Shown in pieces: positions 1-11,284 of a DNA stretch of 64,000 nucleotides; the first letter of the stretch is position 1, and every line of letters starts with the position of its first letter. The notes beneath the pieces were generated by a model. It was not told the origin of the DNA, made no database searches, and was given only the letters and a program-made list of their open reading frames with translations. A program made the translations under genes and the position numbers. The DNA comes from Onchidella celtica (taxonomy: Eukaryota; Mollusca; Gastropoda; Systellommatophora; Onchidiidae), in contig OZ007575.1 of assembly GCA_963931925.1 (NCBI GenBank), forward strand, positions 35,803,350 to 35,867,349, given 5' to 3'.

Positions 1-1004
1 GACACTTCAGCATAGCTACAATTTTGAATGATACCATTTTGACGCGCCTGCTGAACGCGGAGGTTTGGTTCTGCACCAAGAAATTAATGCATGTAAAACC
101 AATCTTGACAAATAAAAAGAAATTTCTACTGCAGATAGAACTAGTCTGGTTAATTTATTAGTCTGTTGCCACCTGACTGGGTGCACTAACGTACATGTAG
201 AAGTTTGTACTATCCGAGACACAGAATACCGAGACGAACCATTCCTTCTCCCGCTTTATGTCCACAAATTGCAGGCGTATAGGCTAAATACGGCGAGTAC
301 TAACTCGTTTTCGTTCAATTATGAAGGAGTGTGGTGCGAATTGTTGCATTGTTGACATCATTGATACCGACGGAATATGACGAATTGATCAGTCTCGGTA
401 TCCTGTGTCTCGGGTACAAACCGTACAATTGTTTCAAATTATTTTCCTCATAGTTATTCGCCAATGATTAAGTTTAACTGAATTAAAAGCATTGAAAGTA
501 AAGGTGTTTGTCGTTTTTATTTTTACTGTCGCATGAGAGATGTGTTGGTTCGTGCCTTTTGATCTATAATTATATTTTCTTTACGTTTGAATAAATTTCC
601 TTTAGTTTTGGCGCAGTGAACCATAATGAAAATCTGATTTGAAAAATGCACTCAGACGATGTTTAAAGTTTGCGATATCTATGGTAAAGGTGGCCATATT
701 GGATATTGTTTACATATTTTAATTAATAATACTGTGAAAACTGTATGTTGATACCAGCTGAAATTTTGCTTACAAGTCAAGAATTAGTATGCAAGAGAGT
801 TACAACGCCATATTTCCAAGAAATCTGTCCAGTTGGTTATATTCCACAATGAAAGCAGTATGTTACATTTACATTTCTTTAAACGGAAGGAAAGGGGCCT
901 AACATTTAAACCTCGATAGCCAACATATAACAGTAGAACTCTTACGATATTTGGTAGTATCAGTCTGAAAGGGATCAAAGCAGGAAGAATTAGTTCCCGA
1001 ACCT
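1..1004. other. no gene recognised
   Basis: AT-rich sequence with short unconvincing open frames on both strands. No splice-bounded exon, known protein motif, or long repeat was seen. Confidence 0.5.
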
Positions 1005-1012
1005 GACAAAAC

Positions 1013-1236
1013 TAGGACAGAGTCAGAAACTAATACTAGCACAAAGTCACAAACTAATACTAGCACAGAATCACAAACTAATACTAGCACAGAGTCACAA
1101 ACTAATATTAGGACAGAGTCACAAACTAATGCTGGCACAGAGTCTCAAACTAATGCTAGCACAGAGTCACAAACTAATACTAGCACAGAGTCACAAACTA
1201 ATATTAGGACAGAGTCACAAACTAATATTAGGACAG
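1013..1236. repeat. 24-bp minisatellite, about 9 copies
   Basis: The unit reads roughly acagagtcacaaactaatac plus tagc and repeats about nine times with few substitutions. Because 24 is a multiple of three the array stays open in several frames and mimics a repetitive protein on either strand. There is no flanking coding sequence, so it is annotated as tandem DNA, not as a gene. Confidence 0.9.
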
Positions 1237-1362
1237 ATACACGAATAAAATACACATAACAACTCTCACATACAAATAAAGGAATTCCTTTAATTCTTAT
1301 GATCTTCAACACAGCAACAAGATGACATAGACATTGAATACAGATTCATGACAGATAAGAAT

Positions 1363-1490
1363 AGATAGATAGATAGATAGGGATAATAATTGCAAGAAAC
1401 TGTGATAAGAATGATGGTGTTGCTGATGATAGCAATGGTGAGTACAACAAAGCAAAAACAACAACAACAACAACAAAAGCAAAAGAAAAA
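1363..1490. repeat. short GATA run and CAA-rich microsatellite
   Basis: About five GATA units near 1363-1381 and an interrupted CAA run near 1447-1480, separated by unremarkable sequence. Confidence 0.8.
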
Positions 1491-1699
1491 AGGAAGAGCA
1501 TGACAATAATCATACTATAAAGGAAACAAGTTCTCCAATGTAATCATGAACGGCTGTTTAACTGCTGACTCTTCCATTCTGCAAAATATCACATTTCACG
1601 TAAAACGATAATAAAGCTGTGTGTGGGAATTTATTATTTTTAAAAAGTCCTGAAGTTCTCCATATCTTTAATACTTTCTTCCAGTTTGAGCCACAACTG

Positions 1700-1880
1700 A
1701 GTTGAACAGAAAAAAGTGTTCCGATATGAATCGGACAGTGTGGCTGGAGTTCTACGCCACTCTTTGTACGTTGCTGGCCCAAAGACAGCCTTATCACTTC
1801 TGTGTATTCTACAAAGAATCGTGGTGTAACTTTAAAAAAAAAGTCTTTGCTTCGAGTACAAATGTCGTTAATGTGACGTA
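1700..1880 (-). repeat. diverged dispersed repeat, copy A (inverted relative to copy B)
   Basis: Read on the minus strand, this stretch resembles 2660-2830 read on the plus strand. Both contain an 'agaatacacagA/tgt..ataa' block and then 'agagtggcgtagaac' at the same spacing. Translated, both give EYT(E/D)VI(R/K)L followed by Q(Q)..KSGVE, so it may derive from an old coding repeat or a retrotransposon tail. The family is not identified. Confidence 0.6.
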
Positions 1881-1961
1881 TATCTAGATATGCAGCTGGT
1901 CTCGGTGCAAGGAAAATTATGCAAGATTCATTTTGTTCGAGTCGGCTGATTTTGGTCCCTC

Positions 1962-2200
1962 TTATTCGAGGAGGACTATGAGCATAGTCATTAATTTGTG
2001 CATGCGGAGATGGCTCCGTAGTCCAAATTGGGACCTGCAGAGTCGCGAGCATACAGGGCACTGGATGTCTACTGTTGTCTTACAATCCACGCCATTGTGT
2101 TCTATCTTTAGCAAGATCAGTAAACGAGATGCCGCACCACTGAGGACTTCTTTCAGACTATCTTTGTAGCGGCTAGTGTACTTAATAATGACAATAGTGT
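1962..2200 (-). mobile_element. LINE ORF2 C-terminal zinc-finger fragment
   Basis: On the minus strand an open stretch reads RYKDSLKEVLSG, a gap, then CPVCSRLCRSQFGLRSHLRM. This is the layout of the C-terminal tail of many invertebrate non-LTR retrotransposon proteins: an 'RYKDxLK' block, then a C-x2-C...GLxSHxR zinc finger. Endonuclease and RT domains are absent, so this is a 3' fragment. The family assignment rests on motif layout only. Confidence 0.5.
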
Positions 2201-2659
2201 CACGAAATGCACAAAAGCGTTTAAAACAATGAAACAATTTATTTTCTGGGAGAATGAACTAAGTCAATGAAGAATGCACAATTGAGTGTCATTGTTCGGC
2301 AGTGGCGTAGCGTGGATTGCAGCGCCCGTGGCAAGACAAGTATTGCGCCTTCTGACCCGTGGACCGCCAGCACTTCCTAAGTCCTTATCACCAGTCTAGT
2401 ACTGAATCCCTTATTCACCCCTCCCCAAAAGTACATGTATTGTGTTTTAAGAAAGTACTGGTGTAATTAAAGTAAAATGCATTTTATGCCATACTCAAAT
2501 TTATTTTAAATCACCTGGTTTTAATTTGTGCATATTTTTCAAAGCAGTACTGAAATCTACATTGAAATCTCATTTGATATTACTATCCGACCCGGGCAAG
2601 TTAAATCTTGCACATTTTTCTTGTACCAAGCCCATCTGTGTAGCTAGATCTAGGTGACA

Positions 2660-2830
2660 TTAAAATCGGCACTTGGATTCGATGCAAAGATACATGTACC
2701 GAAATTCCGTGCAGAATACACAGATGTCATAAAGTTGACTTTCAGTCAGCAATGTATCAAGAGTGGCGTAGAACGCAATTTCCCGTCACACTTTTCGATT
2801 CTCCTCGGCGAAAAACTGTCTCTTATTTGG
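2660..2830 (+). repeat. diverged dispersed repeat, copy B
   Basis: This is the plus-strand partner of the repeat at 1700-1880. It keeps the 'agagtggcgtagaac' core and the EYTDVIKL-type translation. It is open for 67 codons but has no flanking gene structure. Confidence 0.6.
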
Positions 2831-3270
2831 AGGTTCAAAGAAAAGGCGAATAAATAATATTAAAGACTGTCAAAAACGGAGGTGTCCACGCAACGTATCA
2901 TAAAAAATTGAAGCAGTACACAAAGTTTCACGAAGTTTTAGGTGCTTACACGTTCACCCTCTAGTTCCATTATAGTAAAAATTGCTGGTTCACGCAGTTT
3001 TCCTTGGCTCATTGTAGATCTCAGACACGTTTTGATCAACTTGAATTTTGAGAAACTTCTTTGACTACGCAGTTGAATCAGTGATGGTTTTGAAATTTTG
3101 CGCCTCTAAGAATTTTGCGCCAGGGCAACTGTCCCCGTGGTCCCACCCATGCTACGCTATTGATGGTCAGGCACCCTCATTGACACTACTCCTGACAACC
3201 TGGGGACACGCTACAAAGCAAAGAAACGACAGGGGAAATGTGTTGAAAAAGTGTTTGATTTAACTATAAC
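2831..3270. other. no gene recognised
   Basis: Unique-looking AT-rich sequence. The open frame at 3048-3263 has no recognisable domain. Confidence 0.4.
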
Positions 3271-3470
3271 TCGACCTTAGTTCTTGTTGCTTCCAAGTCC
3301 AATTTTTGCACAGCTGAGAAATTCGACGTTAAACGCTTGCGGCTTTAGTGTTATGATAAGCAGTTAGACTAAATCGAAACTGTGAAACAGCTTGTTAAAC
3401 CTCTTCTACGTACAAAAAATGTATCCAGTTTTTCAGAAAATGGAAATAGAACAAACAAGAACCAAGGTCG
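3271..3470. mobile_element. short TIR element (MITE family A, copy 1)
   Basis: The left end reads tcgaccttagttcttgtt and the right end acaagaaccaaggtcg, an imperfect terminal inverted repeat about 200 bp apart. The core 'gagaaattcgacgttaaacg ... cggcttta' recurs at 30908-31080 and, reverse-complemented, at 49866-49993, so this is a dispersed family. No coding capacity. Confidence 0.7.
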
Positions 3471-4125
3471 CCATAAAGAAGTTTAAAATAAATGTTTTGT
3501 TACCTGCTGCGGAAACATACAATCATATTGCGATAGAGGAAAAATTCACGTCTATTTGAAAGGACTAACTCCTTGTGGTGGGAAAAGAAAAAAACCAAAC
3601 ATTTACAGCAAATGTGATTTGGTGTAGATTCATTATCCTCTACGAGACAGTAACATCCCAGCCAGCATCATTATGCTAACGTGACGTAGATTTGTATAGG
3701 ATTTCCGTAAGATTGGTAACATTATTGTAAGGGCAGATTTCCTATATCAAACCGACGGTGACGTGATTTGTTACCAGGGAATCTGCTTGGAAACGATGCC
3801 ATTTCTATGAGCAAACCTGAGGTCGATCCTGCTCATCCCATTTGAGTTTGTCTTTGAGTTTGAGTTTAAGTTTAGGTTTAAGGCGCCTCGGCACAATTAC
3901 AGCCACTTTGCGCTTTTCACGGTCTATTTGGGTACTTTTTTATGTTTCGTATTCAGAGCTTCATCAATTTAAATTTCACGAGTGGAATTAAGTAGTTCCG
4001 TATACATTTTATTACACTGGTAAAGTTCTCCAAAACTCATTCTGTATGGAGGTGAAGAGAGTTTTATTAATGAGCACAAAAGTTTTAAAGTCAAGTCGTA
4101 GATTACATTATCTGTGATATGCAGT

Positions 4126-4437
4126 AGACGTTGTAATTGGAAATTGGAACAATAGTATTTGACACAAAGTTTACACGATCTCTAATGTGCAGCAGACTTT
4201 GTAATTGGAACAGTAGCATTTGACACAGAGTTTACACAATCTGTAATGTGCAGTAGACTTTGTAATTGGAACAATAGTATCTGACACAAAGTTTACATTA
4301 TTGTAATGTGCAGTAGACTTTGTAATTGGAACAATAGTATCTGACACAAAGTTTACATTATTGTAATGTGCAGTAGACTTTGTAATTGGAACAATAGTAT
4401 CTGACACAAAGTTTACATTATTGTAATGTGCAGTGAA
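4126..4437. repeat. 60-bp minisatellite, 5 copies
   Basis: The unit begins 'gtagactttgtaattggaac' and continues with 'aatagtatctgacacaaagt'. The last three copies are almost identical and the first two more diverged. Because the period is a multiple of three, a minus-strand frame stays open through it. No gene is inferred. Confidence 0.9.
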
Positions 4438-4965
4438 CTTACTAATTCGAACATAAAATTTTTCTACCAGTCTAGTGGCTCGATGACAGAATTCGGTGGC
4501 CTCCATGTTTGTACCTTTATTGTCCGTGAGTTTCTGATCTACACTCGCAAACAGTTTATGAGCATAGATCTTTTAATGCGTGGGCATTAACGTGATTATA
4601 CTTTTTTGTTTGTTTTTTTGCACGACAAATGGGAACAATTACATTAAGTATTAGTCTTGGAAGATTAGAACTAAAATAACGTATAACAATGTGGGTGGCT
4701 CTGACAAAACCGGGGTAAAGCAAGGTGAATTTTTTATACTACTTTAAAAAATCAATGTAAAATATTTCTAAGACGATTTCAAGAAAAATACTTTTAATAA
4801 AAATATTGCTAATCTTTCATATTATAAGCAAATCTCAGTATTCATAGAACATTTTTTACTCACTTTGGCGGGGTTTTCCAAGGAATTTGATCCTTCACCT
4901 TAAGCCTGATTTTGTCAGACCCAGTCACATATTTTGAAGATTGACAAATACATTAACGAAGACGG

Positions 4966-5179
4966 CCCAGCGAGCAATCTTACGTCAAACTGATGTGTGG
5001 CCTGATGCCAAATTTGCCCACAGGAATGAAATTATTCCTATAATCATAGATCCACTGTAGTTACGACCTCCCACTCAAGTCGGTCAAATGTGGGCAATCC
5101 AGCCCCTCAGAAATACTCTCAAGCCTATGGAAATCCTGCACAAATCGACGTCTGATTGACGTAAGAATGCTGGCTGGGT
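4966..5179. mobile_element. 214-bp MITE with CCCAGC...GCTGGG ends
   Basis: The left end cccagcgagcaatcttacgt pairs with the reverse complement of the right end, cccagccagcattcttacgt, giving an inverted repeat of about 30 bp around a short non-coding core. A single similar terminus (cccagccagcatcatta) occurs at 3656. The superfamily is not assigned. Confidence 0.65.
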
Positions 5180-5190
5180 AATTGTTTTAA

Positions 5191-5401
5191 CCCTTTGTGT
5201 GCCATGATCTTTTTACGTTTTGCCGACACAGGAAGAAAATAATCGGGTAGATGAATGAAGACTAACTACAGCAACATCTATTAATAATTTATAGACAGTC
5301 GACTTCCTTTCTCCTCGAAACAAAAACAGCCTAGCATTCTTAGGGCATAAATGTGACCAAGGGAGGAAGAACCGATATATCGATGACTGGCACACAAAGA
5401 G
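5191..5401. mobile_element. piggyBac-type MITE flanked by TTAA
   Basis: The element starts CCCTTTGTGTGCCA and ends TGGCACACAAAGAG, and is bordered on both sides by TTAA (5187-5190 and 5402-5405). A TTAA target site with CCCT-type ends is the hallmark of piggyBac transposons. At 211 bp it is far too short for a transposase, so it is non-autonomous. Confidence 0.8.
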
Positions 5402-5606
5402 TTAAATCTGAGATCTATCTAGTACTCCCCAATGAATTAGTGAATGTCACAATCATAGATTTCTACATTATTACGTTCACTTGGTCTTTCTTTGTCCTCC
5501 AGCTCTGTGCAAGTCATTTCCCTTTCAGAGTGATTCCGATTAAATTTTCCGTGAGATAGTGTGGCAGTTCGCAGTCATCATAATTTCCTCTGCGAAGTGT
5601 GCTGAT

Positions 5607-7033
5607 TTAGTTCCCACTGGATATTATACCCATAAAACTCACACAGATAATCAGCCACGTGCCGAAAAAAACAGAAAACAGCACAAGGTCCGCTGCACCG
5701 ATGTGACTTAAAATATGATGCCTTAGTGACGACAGACAGTTGCGATTGGCGTATCTCTCGCTTATTCGATTGTTCTTCCCGTCACTGCCCGTTCTCAGAC
5801 TATCAATAAAGCTGCAACATATGGCTTCAATGATGTTGTAACATCCAAATGTTTCGTACCGTTTCAGAAGTCTCCCGCTTGTGCCGTGCAAAGGGCTGCT
5901 CATGCTATTCTTACGCCTGAAAGGATCTTCAGTGACCAGTTTGTCATTGTCAAAGTTGTCGGAAATGGAGACAAATTGGCCACCCAGATTTGACGGCGTG
6001 TACTCATGGTTGTTTGGCTCGTTTATAGACGTTGTTGTCGTCCGTGCCTGCCTTTCAGAGCTGTGGTGTAGGATAGTGACGATAATGTTGAACAAAATAG
6101 CGAAAGCTGAATGTAGCAGAAGACATACCAGGTAGATGATTAGGAGGGGAAGGCTGTCCGAGTTTGTGGGCAGGATTTTGCTGACTTCGCTGCTGTAAAC
6201 TGTCAACGACAGGAAAACGGTCACTGAGAAAGAGACCCGTTCTCCGCTGTCTTTAGGCATGATAAACACCAGGGCTGACATGCTGGAGATGATGTTTACG
6301 GGAACAAAAACAATAGAATGGCGTAACTGGGTCGTCTACGAAATGTCAGCTCGAAGACTGTAATGTTGACTCTGTCTCCTGGAACAAGCATGTTGTAGAC
6401 TCGAGAATTTAGTACCTCCCATCCCCCATTTCTGTCGTATATACTCAAGTTAATAGTCTCCTGTGACGCCATTAGTTTAGTGGTACCGTCTGGTCTTTGG
6501 GGGACGAATTGGAGTGAACATGTTTGCGTGTCAAAAGGAAAGTAAGTCATTTTCATGGGACAGGATGTGTGCATAACACCACCGGGACGCCATAGTGTGT
6601 CTCCATTGCTGTACAAGCTTAAAGGATCGTTGTCATCTTCAAACACATCCCTTTCAGCGATGGAGTTGGCGAGGAGTAGACGAGGTCGCCATACGTCTAG
6701 TGGCTGAGGATAGACAATGCGAACTCCTCCATAATCTGGGGGCTTCCAAGTTCTCACTTCGTCGTTCCAAAACACCGGCATGACCACAGTGACTGATAAA
6801 CGCTGCTGAATTTCATCAATGTCCGTGAGAGACAGCAAATGCATGCTAACATAGATATATAACGGTTCGCTGATATTCACTTTAGGCTTGTATCGATGAT
6901 GTTTTGTTAAAATGACGTCATTGAAAATGTTTTCTACGTCACTTATATTCTCGGAGATACAGCTGTGTACAGTCAATAACAGAATGAAAATCATGGTGAA
7001 AGTTTTCAGGTAAACAGCCTCGGCAAATATCAT
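5607..7033 (-). CDS. Cys-loop ligand-gated ion channel subunit (nicotinic acetylcholine receptor-like), intronless, one frameshift
   Basis: Read from 7033 down. A hydrophobic signal peptide (about residues 10-25) precedes an extracellular domain with the diagnostic Cys-loop: Cys158 and Cys172 with 13 residues between, containing FPFD. A WRP motif (115-117) also fits. After RRRPSYAI the frame breaks near 6285-6296. The next frame continues with the M1-M2 linker, GERVSF..TVFLSLTV (M2), M3, a long cytoplasmic loop and an M4 that ends at the stop near 5607. One missing T in the run 'ttgtttttg' would account for the shift. There is no intron, as in retroposed nAChR copies known from molluscs. The YxCC agonist loop is absent and the loop-B Trp expected after the Cys-loop is not seen (sequence FVPQRPDG), so it is a non-alpha or divergent subunit. 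Either a young pseudogene or an assembly indel explains the break; the rest is open. Confidence 0.8.
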
Positions 7034-8730
7034 AGTTATTGAAATAGTCCAAAATCACTGAAATAAAAATCACTCTTCTCAAATAAACTGGGCACACAGA
7101 ACTTATACGTAGGCTCCTAAATGTTCACTGGAAAGAATTGGAAAGTAATCAGTGTAAAACTTCTACGTGCCACGAAAGCAACATGTGTCCATCGATTTGT
7201 GCTCTTCGCTAATAAAAGGCAAACATGCTGAAGTTGTTCCTCTGCCTTGATGGATTTGAATGCCTCCTGAAGACCAATGCCACCCTCATCTACACAACAG
7301 AGATACAAAAAAAGAAAAAAATAATTAACGAGTTACTCCTTTGACGTCAGAGCACTCTGTTAGGTCACAAAATTTTGTGTTTCTTGAAAGTGTAAATTTT
7401 GTGTCTAGGACCGCCGGTACTAGATTGGAGTGATTCTGTGCAAAGCATTGAATTTGAGCGAATAGTGTCCATGAATGCTGAATTTTATATTACGATGTAT
7501 TTCAGTATCACAACAAACCAAAACAAGCAACAACAACAACAAAAAATAGCATTAAATAATTGTCTTCCTGCCTATCTCGAACTGCATGACCTAATGAGCA
7601 GAAACTGATACTGAATAATTCTGAATTATCGTTTCGAACCGACCTCTTTCGCTGCTCGGGTAGCGAAAGTCTTGTTTGTTTGTTTTTTTTACGTAACTAG
7701 GATAGTGAGACGAGAACGCAATCAAGCCAAACCGATCCTTCAAGGCTACAGCACTTTTTGATGTCTCGTTCTCAAGCAGATGGAACAACGCGAGGAAATT
7801 TTCTAGCGCCCGGAAAATAAACAGTTCCAGAACAGTTTCACTGGCAAACTTCGTCTGGGGAACTTTCTTTTATAGATTTCCCAGGACCTGACGTAACCAC
7901 AATTGATTTCCGTTCTTTCTTTGACATTGGTTAATTTATTTCTCTTACTGGTACAACTGTAGCCGATTAACCCATGTTCTGCTAGCGTGCCACATGTGGA
8001 ACATTACTTCAAGGCCCTGCCCTCAATGGTAATTTTTAAAAATGTGTTTCTCAGACATGTCGAAACACAATGAATGCATAGTTTTATACTGCACTTTCAC
8101 TTTTCATTGCGATCCGACTCTTCAATCCCACTCAAAATACCGGCTAGTTTCTCGTCGGGATCAAAATAACGTCAAAATGAACATCAACGACACGGCACGG
8201 CTGTAACACTTATTTCCCAACGTTTATGACGTCCGCAAGTGGTATAACTTTGGAGATAAATGTGTTTGTGGTGATTAGCTCCCAAAACAATATATTTTGA
8301 TATTATATCTTAGCTGCTGGGACAGACCGTTCCGCATTTTATGGAACAGTGGCACCAGCGGCAAAATAATGTCAACAGTGACATTGCCATTTATCGATAC
8401 TTGTGAGGATCTGGCAATACGTTTTTCACGAGAAAATACAAGAAAGGTCCGTATTTTCTGAATACATGAAATATATGAAATTTTTTCATGCCAAAATGAT
8501 TCTGTTTTTGTTTATTTATTGTTTTTTGTTTTCCACCCCTGCATAATGACGTCCTTTGCACTTGCGCATTTTTTTTCAAGATGGGGTCAGCGATAAACAG
8601 TTTCACATTGCTGCAATCAACTCTTGCTGGTAGACTGCAAATACCAATGACCACTACCACATCTGTCATCATTAACTTCCCTGTTGTTACCCTCACCGCG
8701 ACTACCATCATCTCTGCCATCTGACCTAAA
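7034..8730. other. no gene recognised
   Basis: 5' flank of the receptor gene and then unique AT-rich DNA. A short CAA run lies near 7525-7545. No exon with a convincing domain or long repeat was found. Confidence 0.4.
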
Positions 8731-9045
8731 ATGGCATCACTGCCATCTTCACCACCATTGCCATCGAAACAACCATCAAGCTACCATCAGCCCATCCTTG
8801 TTACCATCATCATCACGAATACCATCATCACCATATCAAACACCATCTTCACTGCTGTAACCATCACAACCAACAATTTTATCATTATCAAGACAGCCAT
8901 CACGCCACCATCACATCATTCATTACCACCATAATCTCCATCATTGCTACTACTACTGAAATCACACCACCACAAGCACTGCCAACAACAACGATAAAAC
9001 CATTACCGCCAACAACAAATAACAACTACAACAACGTAATTACCA
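8731..9045. repeat. low-complexity CCA/ATC-rich tract
   Basis: Interrupted CACCAT/ATCACC triplets lead into the 21-bp minisatellite. It looks like a degraded older part of the same array. Open frames here are compositional. Confidence 0.6.
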
Positions 9046-9477
9046 CCATCAATGACATCAACACCACCATTAATGACATCAACACCACCATTAATGACAT
9101 CAACACCACCATCAATGACATCAACAGTTCACACCCGCCACCGTAGATTACTAGCTCCTTGAGGGGTTATCATCCCGTCCTCAGGACTCTTCAACTTCTG
9201 TCAATGACATCAACACCACCATCAATGATATCAACACCACCATCAATGATATCAACACCACCATCAATGACATCAACACCACCATCAATGACATCAACAC
9301 CACCATCAATGACATCAACACCACCATCAATGATATCAACACCACCATCAATGACATCAACACCACCATCAATGACATCAACACCACCATTAATGACATC
9401 AACACCACCATCAATGATATCAACACCACCATCAATGATATCAACACCACCATCAATGACATCAACACCACCAACAA
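9046..9477. repeat. 21-bp minisatellite, interrupted at 9124-9203
   Basis: The unit 'caatgacatcaacaccacca' (plus t) repeats about four times before 9123 and about thirteen times after 9204, with c/t variants. In one frame it encodes a repeated S-M-T-S-T-P-P, but no start, signal or domain accompanies it. Confidence 0.9.
9124..9203 (+). mobile_element. 80-bp fragment of the solo-LTR-like element captured inside the minisatellite
   Basis: From 'cagttcacacccgccaccg' to 'ttcaacttctg' the sequence matches 12364-12438, which lies inside the LTR-like element at 11903-12997, base for base as far as I can compare by eye. Minisatellite units abut it on both sides. Confidence 0.85.
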
Positions 9478-9499
9478 CAACAACAAAAAAACCCAACAC

Positions 9500-10400
9500 C
9501 ATTACCACCACTACCACCATCACCACAATCAACAATAGCGATCTACAGTACCACGCCCTCTGACTACATCTACACCCTACCTACCCTGTGAAACTGAACA
9601 TCTGGTCAGACTAGTGTATTTACCAGGAAAACGAGTGAATGCAAATAACGTCATGCTTTTTGTTAACTTTTTTGATTAGCCGAGAATGTTAGTTTGGCAT
9701 GTAAATAATCCCCGAGGAGAGGAAGAAAGGACAAGCCGTTCATATTTGGGCATGTGAACATGTCAGTATACCAAATGCCCCCTCCCCTCCCTCCATTTAT
9801 TTTCATTGATGAAGAAACGGGAGGAGACGGAGACTTTGGAGGGGGGACGGGGATAAACTATACCGCTGTATCCCGCTGGGTCGCGGCATGGGTTGTGACT
9901 ATTGTTTTGGCGTAAAGTAAAATGTATGAATGGCGGGATACCGGTCTGGCGCCTACACCGGCCGTGGTCTGTTTCATTCCCTTACGGATGGCCTTAAATG
10001 CATCACGAACCATAAATAATGGGTCAACGTAAGCAGTAATCAACATTAAATTGTATTACTTGAAATACTTGCCAGTGGATTTGTTATATATGCACTACTC
10101 GGGAGTGGAAAGGGGAGATCACTGTGAAAAAAACCCGATACAACAAGGTGGATTTGTATTTTCATGCGCATTCACAAAAAAACAGCTGCTGAATGTATAC
10201 AATCCAAGCCTGAGTGTACAATCCATTTTGTTGACACATTTGTCTCAGCTGGGAGTTAGATCTAGAAACAGCTGTGACTGCCAGTGTAAGGTAGTGAGGA
10301 GAAAGAAGAGAGGTACAAGAGGAGGGACACGGAAACAGAGGAAAATCACGGTGTGTCAGGGGTTTATCCATGACACTGTTTCCCACTATAGATCAGTAAA
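9500..10400. other. no gene recognised; possible 5' part of the LINE
   Basis: Upstream of the recognisable endonuclease domain. A plus-strand frame is open from 10051 and runs into the endonuclease, so part of this may be LINE leader or the N-terminal ORF. Upstream of about 10050 nothing is identified. Confidence 0.35.
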
Positions 10401-10439
10401 CAGGACCAACTTGATACAGATAGACACTCGCTATGTGTT

Positions 10440-11282
10440 TCAGTGCAAGAGCCTTAATTTTAGAGTTGGGTGCATCAATACCCGGTCATGCTGCAACAAG
10501 TCTAACATCATAAGAGATAATGTTGAAGAACTGAACATTGACCTATTGTGCATCACCAAATCTTGGTTAAGCACAGAAGGTGATGAATCCACCATAGCAG
10601 ACATTAGACCACCTGGTTATGAATTCAAATCTTTTCCGCGCAGCACGCGCGGTGGCGCGGTGGCGGAATTGCATTCATGTATCGACAAGGCCAGCATATA
10701 AAATTTGTCAACGATGGTGTTTCGTATCGTACATTTGAAGTGGTCACTGCGATTGTTAGATCAGAACAACTCATCTGTCGTGTGGTTTGTGTTTATAGGC
10801 CACCATCCAACAAGAAAAACATGTTCACGAGCAGCGAATTCTTCTCCGAGTTTCAAGATCTACTTTTTCATCTGGAGCAGGCGACATCTCCTTTTTACAT
10901 CGTTGGTGATTTTAACTTTCACTTTGATGATACCTCTGCTCCAGACACTAAACTTCTTGTGTCAGTTTTCCACGACCATGATCTAGTACAGCTAATCAAT
11001 GAACCAACGCATCAGTGTGGTCACATTTTAGATCTGCTGATTGCCAGCACAGCTGATTCACACATTTTAAACCATCAAGTACTAGACAAGGCCATCTCTG
11101 ACCACTTCCTTCTGATGGCAGACATGAACCTCTCCAAACCAAGGCAGAAGAAAAGAAGTATATTATCCAGAAATACTAGAAAAATAGACACATCTTCATT
11201 TCGAGGAGATGTAAGCCAATCACTGGCAGATCTACCATCTCTCAATGCAGACACCTTCAATGACATCCTGAAGGATCCATAG
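10440..11282 (+). pseudogene. LINE AP-endonuclease domain, frameshifted
   Basis: Motifs in order: INTRS, LLCITKSWL, RGG, then a frame change, FMYRQ, VYRPP, GDFNFH, LDLLI and ISDH. These are the conserved endonuclease blocks of CR1/Jockey-group LINEs. The first shift coincides with a local 8-bp tandem duplication (cgcggtggcgcggtgg) near 10650-10668. A second shift near 11275 leads into the linker region. Confidence 0.85.
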
Positions 11283-11284
11283 AC

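Noticed and set aside
899..1138. Minus-strand open frame of repeated DSVLVLVC peptides
   Set aside because: It is the translation of a 24-bp minisatellite; the frame stays open because the period is a multiple of three.
1558..2061. 167-codon minus-strand frame as a gene
   Set aside because: It runs through a dispersed repeat that recurs inverted at 2660-2830, and overlaps a LINE tail in another frame.
2298..2345. hAT element starting cagtggcgtagcgtgga
   Set aside because: The terminus is suggestive, but no matching right end or 8-bp duplication was found.
4126..4437. CRISPR-like regular repeat array
   Set aside because: Units are contiguous without unique spacers, and the genome is eukaryotic; it is a minisatellite.
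9159..9563. Open frame with (SMTSTPP)n that looks like a mucin or silk-type protein
   Set aside because: A pure 21-bp tandem repeat with frames open on both strands, no signal peptide or splice context, and an LTR fragment inside.
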